Shown here: positions 18,674 through 26,958 of the stretch, in pieces
How the letters are laid out: every line of letters begins with the position of its first letter
How positions within the stretch are numbered: position 1 is the stretch's first letter
Assembly (NCBI RefSeq): GCF_042610375.1
Contig: NZ_JBGJZL010000011.1
Coordinates: 1 to 64,000 of the forward strand
Origin: CTSoil-075 sp042610375
GTDB taxonomy: Bacteria; Bacillota; Negativicutes; DSM-13327
Length of the DNA stretch: 64,000 nucleotides
Reading direction: 5' to 3'
Program-made: the position numbers and the translations under genes
The notes under the pieces: model-generated
The model's input: only the letters and a program-made list of their open reading frames with translations
Told to the model about the DNA's origin: nothing
Database searches by the model: none

Positions 18674-19512
18674 TTGCATCCTCCTTCCCGTTTACCAGCA
18701 CTATGTTCACTATGTTGTTTTTCATGAGGTTTATACATACGTTGGCGAGACATAAGTACGTCAAAATCTACTTTATGTCCATCAAATTCTGGACCATCTA
18801 CACAGGCAAACTTATTTTCATTGCCAACAGAGACACGGCAACCGCCACACATTCCTGTACCATCAACCATAATTGGGTTAAGACTCACAACAGTTGGGAC
18901 ACCGTAAGGACGGGTGGTTTCAGCAACAAATTTCATCATAATTACAGGTCCAATGGCAACAACAAGGCTAATATTTTTATCAGAATCTAAGAGTTCCTTC
19001 AGTGGCTGAGTTACAAGGGCTTTGCGGCCTTTTGAACCATCATCCGTTGTGATAATAAGTTCATCACTGACAGCTGCCATTTCTTCCTCATAAATTAAAA
19101 TATCTTCAGAGCGAGCGCCAATAATAGAAATGACTTCATTACCAGCTTCCTTCATACCCCGAGCAATAGGATATACAGGTGCAATACCAATACCACCACC
19201 GACACAGACAATGGTTCCCATTTTTTCAATATGAGTTGGTTTACCTAATGGTCCAACTAAGTCTAATAGAAATTCACCTTCATTTAAAAGGCCTAATTCC
19301 ACCGTAGAAGCGCCTACTTCTTGGAAAATAATCGTAATTGTACCTGTCTCGCGATTAAAATCAGCAATTGTGAGAGGAATACGTTCCCCATCTTCATTAA
19401 TCCGCAAAATGACAAATTGACCTGGTTGAGCTTTTCTCGCAATGAGTGGTGCCTCTACCTCAAAAAGTTGAACGCTCGGCGCCAATTGTTTTTTAACAAG
19501 AATTTTATACAC
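18658..19512 (-). CDS. nfnA: NADH-dependent reduced ferredoxin:NADP+ oxidoreductase subunit A (NfnA)
   Basis: A 284-aa ferredoxin-NADP reductase-like subunit. It has an FAD-binding beta barrel (GQFVILRINEDGERIPLTIAD), the NAD-binding VGGGIGIAPVYPIARGMKEAG loop near residue 105, and a C-terminal cysteine set (GTGMCGGCRVSV, FACVDGPEFDGH) binding the [2Fe-2S] cluster as in NfnA/SudB and PyrK-type proteins. The start is GTG at 19512, six bases after GAGGAGG. Its end overlaps nfnB by 16 bp. It supplies NADPH from ferredoxin and NADH, which the folate enzymes upstream (fhs, folD) would use in one-carbon metabolism. Confidence 0.9.
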   Translation of the reverse strand: MYKILVKKQLAPSVQLFEVEAPLIARKAQPGQFVILRINEDGERIPLTIADFNRETGTITIIFQEVGASTVELGLLNEGEFLLDLVGPLGKPTHIEKMGTIVCVGGGIGIAPVYPIARGMKEAGNEVISIIGARSEDILIYEEEMAAVSDELIITTDDGSKGRKALVTQPLKELLDSDKNISLVVAIGPVIMMKFVAETTRPYGVPTVVSLNPIMVDGTGMCGGCRVSVGNENKFACVDGPEFDGHKVDFDVLMSRQRMYKPHEKQHSEHSAGKREGGCKCHSH

Positions 19513-19606
19513 AAGAAGCCTCCTCTAAATAGGAATAGGCAAACAGCCTTGAGCATGTCTGCCCTTCCATTAAACTATCATGATTTTAATAATACGAGTT
19601 CTATTT

Positions 19607-21274
19607 TTAAAATAATCCGCTAATTTTTCCAGTATTATCAATATCCATTTGTTCTGCAGCTGGACGTTTTGGCAAACCTGGCATCGTCATGATATCACCA
19701 GTCAAAGCCACCAGGAATCCAGCACCTGCAGCAACCCGCACTTCACGTACTGTAATCGTAAACCCTGTAGGACGACCAAGTTTAGTCATATCATCACTTA
19801 GTGAATACTGAGTTTTTGCCATACAAATCGGTGTTTTATCAAACCCCTGAGCTGTAAGTTCTGCAATCGCTTTTTCAGCTTGAGAAGTATAGTTTACACC
19901 CTCTGCACCATAAATGTCTGTAGCAATAGCCAAAATTTTATCTTTAATAGATTGTTTCTCATCATAGATATAGGTAAATTTGCTAGGTTGAGCACAAGCA
20001 GCTAACACTTTTTCAGCAAGTTCAATACCACCTTGCCCGCCTTTTGCCCACACCTCAGATAAAGCTACTTCAGCACCAAGTTCCATACATTTTTCCCGTA
20101 CAAACTCAAGTTCTTTTGCAGTATCCATTGGAAAGGCATTAATCGCCACAACTGCTGGCAAACCGAATTTTTGCATATTCTCAATATGTTTGGTTAAGTT
20201 AGCTAAGCCTCGCTCTAAAGCAGCCATATTTTCACCTATTAATTCAGCCTTCGGTACACCACCATGCATTTTTAGTGCGCGCACTGTCGCAACAATGACA
20301 ACAGCATCAGGCTTGATACCAGCAAAGCGGCACTTAATATCAAGAAACTTTTCCGCACCAAGATCAGCACCGAAACCTGCTTCAGTCACGCAAATGTCAG
20401 CAAGCTTTAAGGCAAATTTTGTCGCCATTACACTATTGCAACCATGGGCAATATTTGCAAATGGTCCACCATGGACAAGGGCTGGCGTATTTTCTAGTGT
20501 TTGTACCAGATTAGGCTTAATTGCATCTTTAAACAGTAAGGTTAATGCCCCAGTCACTTTTAATTGGTCAGCTGTGACAATTTTATTGTCATAGGTATAA
20601 CCAATAATAATTCGTCCAATACGGGCTTTCATATCATCTAAATCGCGAGCTAAACATAAAATAGCCATCATTTCTGAGGCTACAGTAATGTCAAAGCCAC
20701 TTTCTCGCGGCACCCCATTGATTTTTCCACCAAGACCACCAATAATGGATCGTAATGCTCGATCATTTAGATCAACGACCCGCCTCCAAGTAATGCGGCG
20801 CGGATCGATTCCCAGTTCATTACCTTGATGGATGTGATTATCAAGGACTGCTGCTAATAAATTGTGTGCTGTAGTAATGGCATGAAAATCACCTGTAAAA
20901 TGCAAATTAATATCTTCCATTGGCACGACTTGTGCATAACCACCACCCGCGGCACCACCTTTTAAACCAAAACAAGGACCAAGTGAAGGTTCTCTAAGAG
21001 CAATTGCCACTTTATTGCCCAGTTTGCGTAACGCATCACCAAGGCCGACAGTCGTGGTCGTCTTCCCTTCACCTGCAGGTGTAGGGTTGATCGCCGTAAC
21101 GAGAACTAATTTTCCATCTGGGCGTCCTTTAATACTTTCCCATTTTTCTAGAGATAACTTTCCTTTATATTTACCATAAAGCTCCAAATCATCTTGGGTA
21201 ATTTCTAATTCTTCAGCTACTTGGTGAATGTGTTTCATGATCGCCCCTTGGGCTATTTCAACATCACTTTTCAT
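19607..21274 (-). CDS. fhs: Formate--tetrahydrofolate ligase
   Basis: A 555-aa enzyme of typical length joining formate to tetrahydrofolate with ATP, the first folate step of the Wood-Ljungdahl methyl branch and a source of 10-formyl-THF for purines. The ATP loop TPAGEGKTTTTVGLGDAL is near residue 65. EPSLGPCFGLKGGAAGGGYAQV, FTGDFHAITTAHNLLAA and ADLGAEKFLDIKCR are family hallmarks. It follows folD in the same direction, with a hairpin between them that may trim expression. Confidence 0.97.
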   Translation of the reverse strand: MKSDVEIAQGAIMKHIHQVAEELEITQDDLELYGKYKGKLSLEKWESIKGRPDGKLVLVTAINPTPAGEGKTTTTVGLGDALRKLGNKVAIALREPSLGPCFGLKGGAAGGGYAQVVPMEDINLHFTGDFHAITTAHNLLAAVLDNHIHQGNELGIDPRRITWRRVVDLNDRALRSIIGGLGGKINGVPRESGFDITVASEMMAILCLARDLDDMKARIGRIIIGYTYDNKIVTADQLKVTGALTLLFKDAIKPNLVQTLENTPALVHGGPFANIAHGCNSVMATKFALKLADICVTEAGFGADLGAEKFLDIKCRFAGIKPDAVVIVATVRALKMHGGVPKAELIGENMAALERGLANLTKHIENMQKFGLPAVVAINAFPMDTAKELEFVREKCMELGAEVALSEVWAKGGQGGIELAEKVLAACAQPSKFTYIYDEKQSIKDKILAIATDIYGAEGVNYTSQAEKAIAELTAQGFDKTPICMAKTQYSLSDDMTKLGRPTGFTITVREVRVAAGAGFLVALTGDIMTMPGLPKRPAAEQMDIDNTGKISGLF

Positions 21275-21302
21275 CCCTATAAATCCCCTTCCTCATGACT
21301 AA

Positions 21303-21352
21303 AGCCAAAGTGAATTGTTGAAACAACAAAACGTTTCAATATTCCTTTGGCT
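21303..21352 (-). terminator. Intergenic hairpin between folD and fhs
   Basis: AGCCAAAG (21303-21310) pairs with CTTTGGCT (21345-21352), with an inner GAAAC/GTTTC helix. There is only a weak T-run, so it may be a partial terminator or processing site. Confidence 0.45.
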
Positions 21353-21358
21353 GTTTTA

Positions 21359-22225
21359 TTACTGTATGTTATGTCTTAACTTTACTGCTTTGACAGTGTT
21401 GCTGAGTAACATAGCAATTGTTAAGAGGCCGACTCCACCAGGTACTGGCGTAATCGCCCCTGCTACTTCTTTGACTTGTTCAAAGTCAACATCACCAACT
21501 AATTTCTTATCAGCCAAGCGATTAATACCAACATCAATTACAACAGCACCTGGCTTTACCATTTCTTTTGTTACAAAATTAGGTTTGCCAATCGCCACGA
21601 CTAAGATATCTGCTTGGCGTGTTATACTTGGCAAATCAACAGTACGAGAGTGGCATATAGTGACTGTGCTATTTCGTGCTAATAATAAATTAGCCATAGG
21701 TTTACCAACAATATTGCTGCGGCCAACAATTACAGCATGTTTACCTGCAATGTCAATCTGCGCAAGTTCTAGCATCTTTATACAGCCATATGGTGTACAG
21801 GGTAAAAGATGTTCTTGCCCAATTGCTAATTTTCCTACATTAACAGGATGAAAGCCATCTACATCTTTATCAGGATCAATTGCCTTTAAAAATTTAGCTT
21901 CATCATGTTTTAAATGTTCTGGCAACGGTAATTGCAATAAGATACCATCAATAGCAGGATTTTCATTAAGAAGTTTAATTTGTGTTAACAACTCTTCTTG
22001 AGTTACCATTTCTGGCATTTGTACGACTTCAGAATAAATACCAATTTCTTCGCATGCTTTGTGTTTATTAGCAACATACACTTTTGAAGCAGGGTTTTCA
22101 CCAACAATAATGACTGCTAAACCTGGCGTAATACCATGTATCTCCATTAGGTTTTCTACTTCAGATTTAATACTTTCTTTGATTTGTGCGGCAAATATTT
22201 TGCCCTCTAAAATTCTTGCTGACAT
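21359..22225 (-). CDS. folD: Bifunctional methylene-THF dehydrogenase / methenyl-THF cyclohydrolase
   Basis: FolD interconverts 5,10-methylene-, methenyl- and 10-formyl-THF using NADP. It is seen from the YVANKHKACEEIGI active-site Lys region, the DGILLQLPLPEHL motif, PCTPYGCIKMLE, and the Rossmann VIVGRSNIVGKPMANLLL, with PGGVGLLTIAMLLSNT at the end. ATG 22225 (MSARILEGK) gives 288 aa, the usual size; the GTG at 22255 lacks a proper ribosome site. It sits upstream of fhs, so the two folate steps are co-located. Confidence 0.96.
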   Translation of the reverse strand: MSARILEGKIFAAQIKESIKSEVENLMEIHGITPGLAVIIVGENPASKVYVANKHKACEEIGIYSEVVQMPEMVTQEELLTQIKLLNENPAIDGILLQLPLPEHLKHDEAKFLKAIDPDKDVDGFHPVNVGKLAIGQEHLLPCTPYGCIKMLELAQIDIAGKHAVIVGRSNIVGKPMANLLLARNSTVTICHSRTVDLPSITRQADILVVAIGKPNFVTKEMVKPGAVVIDVGINRLADKKLVGDVDFEQVKEVAGAITPVPGGVGLLTIAMLLSNTVKAVKLRHNIQ

Positions 22226-22279
22226 ATGTAAATACACCCCGGCACTGAGTGCCACCCCTCTTGCAAGGGGACTATTTAT

Positions 22280-23131
22280 CTAATCGAACATCATACTGAT
22301 GATGGTAAAAACCAACAAGGCAATACTAACCAAACCATTGCGCATAAAATACCTTTGGTTAACTTTCGTAAAATCAGTTGGAGTAACAATGGAATGTTGA
22401 TACACAAGAACTGCTGCTGCGAGCATCACACCACCATAATATATCCACTGCATATGCATAAATTGACCCACAATAAAAAAACCAATAATACTCATCATAT
22501 GCATGACTTTTACGATAGTAAGTGCGCCTTTCACTCCAAACCGCACGGGCACAGAATGTAGACCATTTTTCTTATCAAAGGCTACATCCTGGCATCCGTA
22601 AATAATATCAAAACCAGCAATCCATATGGCAACAACCAAACCAAGTAAGACAATCGGCAAGGTGAGCTCGCCTCGAATGGCTACCCATGCTCCAATCGGA
22701 GCAATGGATAAAGCCAACCCTAAGACAAAATGACAAGTCCAGGAAAATCTTTTCATATAAGGGTATACAGCAAAGGGAATGACAGCTAAAGGTGCCAACT
22801 TAACGCATATGGGATGCAAATAAGTCGTAGACCAAAAAAACAGCGTTAAACTAGCCAATGTTAATGCAATTGCCTCCCAAGGTTTCACTGCTCCAGTCAC
22901 CATGGGACGGTTGGCAAAGCGAGGCTGCAGACGATCATATTTCAAATCAATAAAGTTATTGAGTGCCATAGCCGCGCTGCGTGCCCCCATCATTGCCACC
23001 GTAATCCATACAAGATCAGAAATCTTTGGCATACCATTAGAAGCTAATATTGCCCCAATATACGCAAAAGGTAAAGCAAAAATTGCATGAGATAAAACGA
23101 TATTATTCATATGTGCTTTTAGTTTATTCAA
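22280..23131 (-). CDS. ubiA: UbiA-family prenyltransferase (4-hydroxybenzoate/menaquinone type)
   Basis: An integral membrane prenyltransferase of 283 aa with about eight hydrophobic helices and both aspartate motifs: NNFIDLKYDRLQPR near residue 60 and DIIYGCQDVAFDKKNGLHS near 180. It attaches a polyprenyl chain to an aromatic acceptor in quinone synthesis. Its ATG overlaps the stop of the UbiD gene (ATGA), so the two are coupled. The UbiA + UbiD pair fits menaquinone synthesis by the futalosine route (MqnP/MqnL-like), which is inference. A polyprenyl diphosphate synthase lies 2.6 kb upstream. Confidence 0.88.
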   Translation of the reverse strand: MNKLKAHMNNIVLSHAIFALPFAYIGAILASNGMPKISDLVWITVAMMGARSAAMALNNFIDLKYDRLQPRFANRPMVTGAVKPWEAIALTLASLTLFFWSTTYLHPICVKLAPLAVIPFAVYPYMKRFSWTCHFVLGLALSIAPIGAWVAIRGELTLPIVLLGLVVAIWIAGFDIIYGCQDVAFDKKNGLHSVPVRFGVKGALTIVKVMHMMSIIGFFIVGQFMHMQWIYYGGVMLAAAVLVYQHSIVTPTDFTKVNQRYFMRNGLVSIALLVFTIISMMFD

Positions 23132-24584
23132 GACCTAGACCCTTCCATTTCTTGTCAACCATTTCTTTTATATCTGCTGACATTTCAATTTCATCTGGCC
23201 ACTCACGAGTATAACCTTCTGTTGGCCACGCTTTCGTAGCATCAATCCCAACCTTTGTTCCCCAATTTGGCATAGGAGATGAGTGGTCAAGTACATCAAG
23301 CGGCCCATCAACCATGACAATATCGCGACGAGCATCAATATTATTATACACTCGCCACCAAACTTCATTCATATCTTGAACATTCACATGTTCATCCACA
23401 ACAATAATCATTTTCGTAAACATCATTTGACCCATACCCCATATGGCATGCATGACTTTTTTAGCTTGTTGAGGATAAGTCTTTTTAATCGATACCACAG
23501 CACAGTTGTGAAAAACACCTTCTAGTGGTAAATTGATATCCAAAATTTCTGGTAAACTCATTTGTAATACAGGTAGAAAAATACGTTCTGTCGCCTTTGC
23601 TAAGAAGCAATCTTCCATAGGTGGCTTACCAACAATCGTTGATGAATAAATAGGATCCTTACGATGAGTGATACAAGTAATATGAAACACTGGATAATCA
23701 TCAGCCAAGGAATAGTATCCAGTATGATCACCAAAAGGCCCTTCTCTTCTGAGCTCATCCATCATCACATAACCTTCAAGGATAATTTCCGCATGAGCTG
23801 GAACTTCGACATCAATCGTTTCACATTTCACAAGTTCTACAGATTTTTTACGCAAGAACCCGGCAAATACCATTTCATCAATATCTTTAGGTAGAGGAGC
23901 AGTTGCAGCATAAGTAACTACTGGATCCGTCCCAATCGCCACCGCCACTTCAATGCGATCTTTTCCCAAAGTCTGATGAGCACGATAATTCTCAGCCCCA
24001 TTTTTATGAATATGCCAATGCATGCCAGTTGTTTGTCCATCATATACCTGTAGGCGATACATGCCTACGTTACGTTTTCCATTCAATGGGTTTTTGGTAA
24101 AGACTAAAGGTAATGTAATAAACTTACCTGCGTCACCAGGCCAACACTGTAAAACAGGAAATTTATCTAAGGAAGGTTGATCTTTAATAATGACTTCCTT
24201 ACAAGGAGCATTTTTCACATACTTTGGAAAGTTAATGGCCCGTTTAGCCATAGGAATAATTTTAAGTAAATCCAACTTATTTTGCATCGAAATATAGGGC
24301 AGTGAAAAAATACCTTTTAATTCAGTCGCAATATCATCAATTTTATCTACACCAAAAGCTAATGCCATACGTTCCATACTGCCGAAGGCATTCATCAAAA
24401 CCGGCATTTGATAGCCTTTTACATTTTCAAAGAGTAAAGCTACATTTTTATCTCCGGAAAGTTTGGATACTCGATCAGTAATTTCTGTAATTTCTAACTC
24501 GCAATCTACCTCTTCTTTGATCCGTTTCAACCAGCCTCGTTCTTCTAAGGCCCGAATAAATTCACGTAAATCATTAAATGCCAC
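23124..24584 (-). CDS. ubiD: UbiD-family decarboxylase (menaquinone biosynthesis)
   Basis: A 486-aa prenyl-FMN-dependent decarboxylase. Family marks: the N-terminal FIRALEERGWLKRIKEEVD, NVGMYRLQVYDGQTTGMHWHIHKNGA (cofactor region), and the E-R-E active-site segment in LRREGPFGDHTGYYS, then HAIWGMGQMMFTKMIIVVDEHVNVQD. It removes the carboxyl from a prenylated aromatic acid. Downstream ubiA overlaps by 8 bp; tatC is upstream. The UbiX partner that makes prenyl-FMN is not in the window. The ribosome site (GGAAG) is unusually far (about 14 nt) from the ATG. Confidence 0.88.
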   Translation of the reverse strand: MAFNDLREFIRALEERGWLKRIKEEVDCELEITEITDRVSKLSGDKNVALLFENVKGYQMPVLMNAFGSMERMALAFGVDKIDDIATELKGIFSLPYISMQNKLDLLKIIPMAKRAINFPKYVKNAPCKEVIIKDQPSLDKFPVLQCWPGDAGKFITLPLVFTKNPLNGKRNVGMYRLQVYDGQTTGMHWHIHKNGAENYRAHQTLGKDRIEVAVAIGTDPVVTYAATAPLPKDIDEMVFAGFLRKKSVELVKCETIDVEVPAHAEIILEGYVMMDELRREGPFGDHTGYYSLADDYPVFHITCITHRKDPIYSSTIVGKPPMEDCFLAKATERIFLPVLQMSLPEILDINLPLEGVFHNCAVVSIKKTYPQQAKKVMHAIWGMGQMMFTKMIIVVDEHVNVQDMNEVWWRVYNNIDARRDIVMVDGPLDVLDHSSPMPNWGTKVGIDATKAWPTEGYTREWPDEIEMSADIKEMVDKKWKGLGLE

Positions 24585-24621
24585 TTATATAACTTCCTTT
24601 CATTGATTGCCATTATTTATA

Positions 24622-25371
24622 TTATTTTCTTAAAACATATTTTACTATTAATCGACTTATTTCATACATTACGATGATCGGCACAGCAACCATTGTCTGG
24701 GAAAAAACGTCAGGTGTAGGGGAAATAATAGCACCAACGACAAAAGAGAGAACCAATATATGTTTGCGTTTTGCAGTTAAAAACTCCGAACCAATGATTC
24801 CAAATTTAGCTAATACAACAATTAAGAGTGGAAGTTCAAAGATAAAACCAAATGGCAATAAAAATGAAATAACAAAAGATAGATATTGTCCTAACGATAG
24901 CATGGGCTGAAGGTCTTCTGTAGCAAATCCCATAAAGAACTTGATACCAGCTGGTAAAACCCATACATATGAAAAAGCCAATCCTATCAAAAATAATAAT
25001 ACAGATGCTGGAACTAGAATGAAGGAAGCTAAACGTTCCTTTTTACTTAAAGCTGGTACTATAAAAGCCCAAACCTGATATAATACCACTGGTAAGGCTA
25101 GTAAGAAACCTGAGAAGAACGATACCCTTAAATACGTAAAAAAAGCTTCTCCCGGGCTCATATAATATAATTTACCAGCAGGTGCTGTAATAAAATGCAC
25201 TAGATCAGAAGCATAAAAATAACAAATAGTACTACCGATAACCACAGCAATAATAGCGGTAATTAATCGTTTACGTAATTCTTGCAAATGATCAATCAAT
25301 GACATTTTATCGTCTTTTACGTCATTCTCTAAGGGTTCCTCATCATTATCATGATTTATTATTTCAGACAT
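24622..25371 (-). CDS. tatC: Sec-independent translocase TatC
   Basis: The core subunit of the twin-arginine translocase that recognises RR signal peptides. A 249-aa protein with six membrane helices and the cytoplasmic N-terminal signature MSLIDHLQELRKRLITAI, followed by SPGEAFFTYLRVSFFSGFLLALP and FGFIFELPLLIVVLAKFGI. The N-terminus has an acidic extension (NHDNDEEPLENDVKDDK). tatA lies 10 bp upstream, so the two genes form a minimal Tat operon. Confidence 0.96.
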   Translation of the reverse strand: MSEIINHDNDEEPLENDVKDDKMSLIDHLQELRKRLITAIIAVVIGSTICYFYASDLVHFITAPAGKLYYMSPGEAFFTYLRVSFFSGFLLALPVVLYQVWAFIVPALSKKERLASFILVPASVLLFLIGLAFSYVWVLPAGIKFFMGFATEDLQPMLSLGQYLSFVISFLLPFGFIFELPLLIVVLAKFGIIGSEFLTAKRKHILVLSFVVGAIISPTPDVFSQTMVAVPIIVMYEISRLIVKYVLRK

Positions 25372-25381
25372 CCAGTTTTCC

Positions 25382-25588
25382 TCACTTTTTTTCTTCAGGC
25401 TTGCTCTCAGCTTTTACCGGTTCGACTTTTATCGATTCATCTTTTGCCGCCTCACCATTTGTAGCTTTTTTAAATTCTTGGATTCCTTTTCCTAATGCTT
25501 TGCCGACTTCAGGCAATTTCCCAGGACCAAAAACGACAAGGGCAATGACTAGCACTAATGCCAATTCAGGCATACTAAAATTAAACAT
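25382..25588 (-). CDS. tatA: Sec-independent translocase TatA/E
   Basis: A 68-aa Tat pore subunit: one membrane helix (MPELALVLVIALVVFGPGKLPE), an amphipathic helix VGKALGKGIQEFKKA and a charged tail ending KPEEKK. Upstream in-frame ATGs lack a ribosome site, and MFNFSMPEL (25588) follows AGAGGGG by about 10 nt. Without TatB nearby, the TatAC arrangement of Firmicutes is likely. Confidence 0.95.
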   Translation of the reverse strand: MFNFSMPELALVLVIALVVFGPGKLPEVGKALGKGIQEFKKATNGEAAKDESIKVEPVKAESKPEEKK

Positions 25589-25632
25589 CTGTAGAAAACC
25601 CCTCTCACATAAAATTATATCTATATTATACA

Positions 25633-25685
25633 TAAAAAAGGCCAATAAGAAAAGGCTTGGCTTTTGCCAAGTCTTTTCTTATTGG
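25633..25685 (-). terminator. Strong terminator after the polyprenyl synthase gene
   Basis: CCAATAAG...CTTGGC (25642 on) and GCCAAG...CTTATTGG (to 25685) pair over nearly 20 bp with a small loop; TTTTTT follows on the minus strand. Confidence 0.92.
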
Positions 25686-25705
25686 TACTAAAATCTTCAA
25701 CCATG

Positions 25706-26686
25706 TTAGTATTTACGTAAACCAACGAAATCAGCAACTGCAATGAAGGATTCTTTATGTTCAAGTAACACTGAATCAGGAATAACACTACGTGCTTTTT
25801 CCAAATAATCAGCAACCCGATTATATGAATATTCAATTGCATCTGTTTCGTGTATAATCTCTAGGCCACGTTTAATTTTTTCTTCTGACATATTACAAGT
25901 TTGTACAATATCACGAAGTTCATCTTTATGGACACTATGCTGTAGTGCATATATTACAGGCAAAGTTACGATACCTTGTCTTAAATCATTACCTACGGGT
26001 TTCCCTAGTTCTTCTGAAGAAGAAGTAATATCTAAAATATCATCCGTAATTTGAAAAGCCATACCTAATGAATAACCATATTCACGAAAAGCCTGTACTT
26101 CAGCACTAGGAAGATCAGCAGCCAATGCACCAAGTTCACAACTTGCAGCAAGGAAATCAGCGGTTTTTTGTGCAATCCGTCCCAGATAGTCATTTTCTAC
26201 TTGGTCAGCATTAAAAGTACTTCGGTTTTGATTAATTTCCCCTTCACACATAGAACAAATCACATCTGTTAACACTTTAAGCATTTGATTACTTACTTTA
26301 TTTGCAACTAGAGAAAATGCTTTAGCAAATAAATAATCGCCAATTAGTACTGAAGAATGATTACCCCAGCATGAATTGGCAGTCGGTCGTCCCCGGCGAA
26401 TAGCAGAATTATCAATGACATCATCATGCACAAGTGTCGCCATGTGTATTAATTCAATTGCTACTGCCATTGGCATTAATTTGTCAGTACCACACACTCT
26501 ATTTTGAGCACACATAAAATATAAGGCAGGTCTTAAACGCTTGCCACCTGCTTCAACTAAATGTTGACTCATATCCGTGATTAATTCTTCTGGCGAGTGT
26601 ATTACAGAAAGCAATTCAGCTTCCAATAGTCTTAAATCACTTTTCACTGTTTCAAACATTGATTCTTTATTCACTATTTTAATCAC
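25706..26686 (-). CDS. Polyprenyl (heptaprenyl/octaprenyl) diphosphate synthase
   Basis: A trans-isoprenyl diphosphate synthase of 326 aa. The first aspartate motif LVHDDVIDNSAIRRGRPTAN is near residue 90 and the second, FQITDDILDITSSSEELGKPVGNDL, near 220. GGKRLRPALYFM holds the substrate-binding Lys/Arg. It condenses isopentenyl units to the long side chain used by UbiA-type enzymes for menaquinone. Several starts are possible: GTG 26686, GTG 26674 (behind AGGTGAT) or ATG 26659. It has its own terminator downstream. Chain length cannot be read from sequence. Confidence 0.9.
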   Translation of the reverse strand: MIKIVNKESMFETVKSDLRLLEAELLSVIHSPEELITDMSQHLVEAGGKRLRPALYFMCAQNRVCGTDKLMPMAVAIELIHMATLVHDDVIDNSAIRRGRPTANSCWGNHSSVLIGDYLFAKAFSLVANKVSNQMLKVLTDVICSMCEGEINQNRSTFNADQVENDYLGRIAQKTADFLAASCELGALAADLPSAEVQAFREYGYSLGMAFQITDDILDITSSSEELGKPVGNDLRQGIVTLPVIYALQHSVHKDELRDIVQTCNMSEEKIKRGLEIIHETDAIEYSYNRVADYLEKARSVIPDSVLLEHKESFIAVADFVGLRKY

Positions 26687-26892
26687 CTACATGTAAATTC
26701 TCTTTCTATAATACACCATTATTCATCTTTACGTCTATTTTTTTTTAATTAATAGACAGAAAGGTATGGTTAAAATCAATATAATCTCTCTTTTTTGTCT
26801 TAATTACTATTCACCATTCATGATAAATTAATGCATATCCTTAAGTTATTAACATTATTCAAATCAGTAAATTACTTCCATCGATGATTCTA

Positions 26893-26930
26893 CAAAAAAT
26901 ACTGGGCGGAGACTTCTCTCCACCCAGTAT
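26893..26930 (-). terminator. Terminator after lldP
   Basis: ATACTGGGCGGAGA (26899 on) pairs with TCTCCACCCAGTAT (to 26930); TTTTTTG follows on the minus strand. Confidence 0.9.
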
Positions 26931-26958
26931 TCAATATCACGCACTGTGAAACTAGTCT

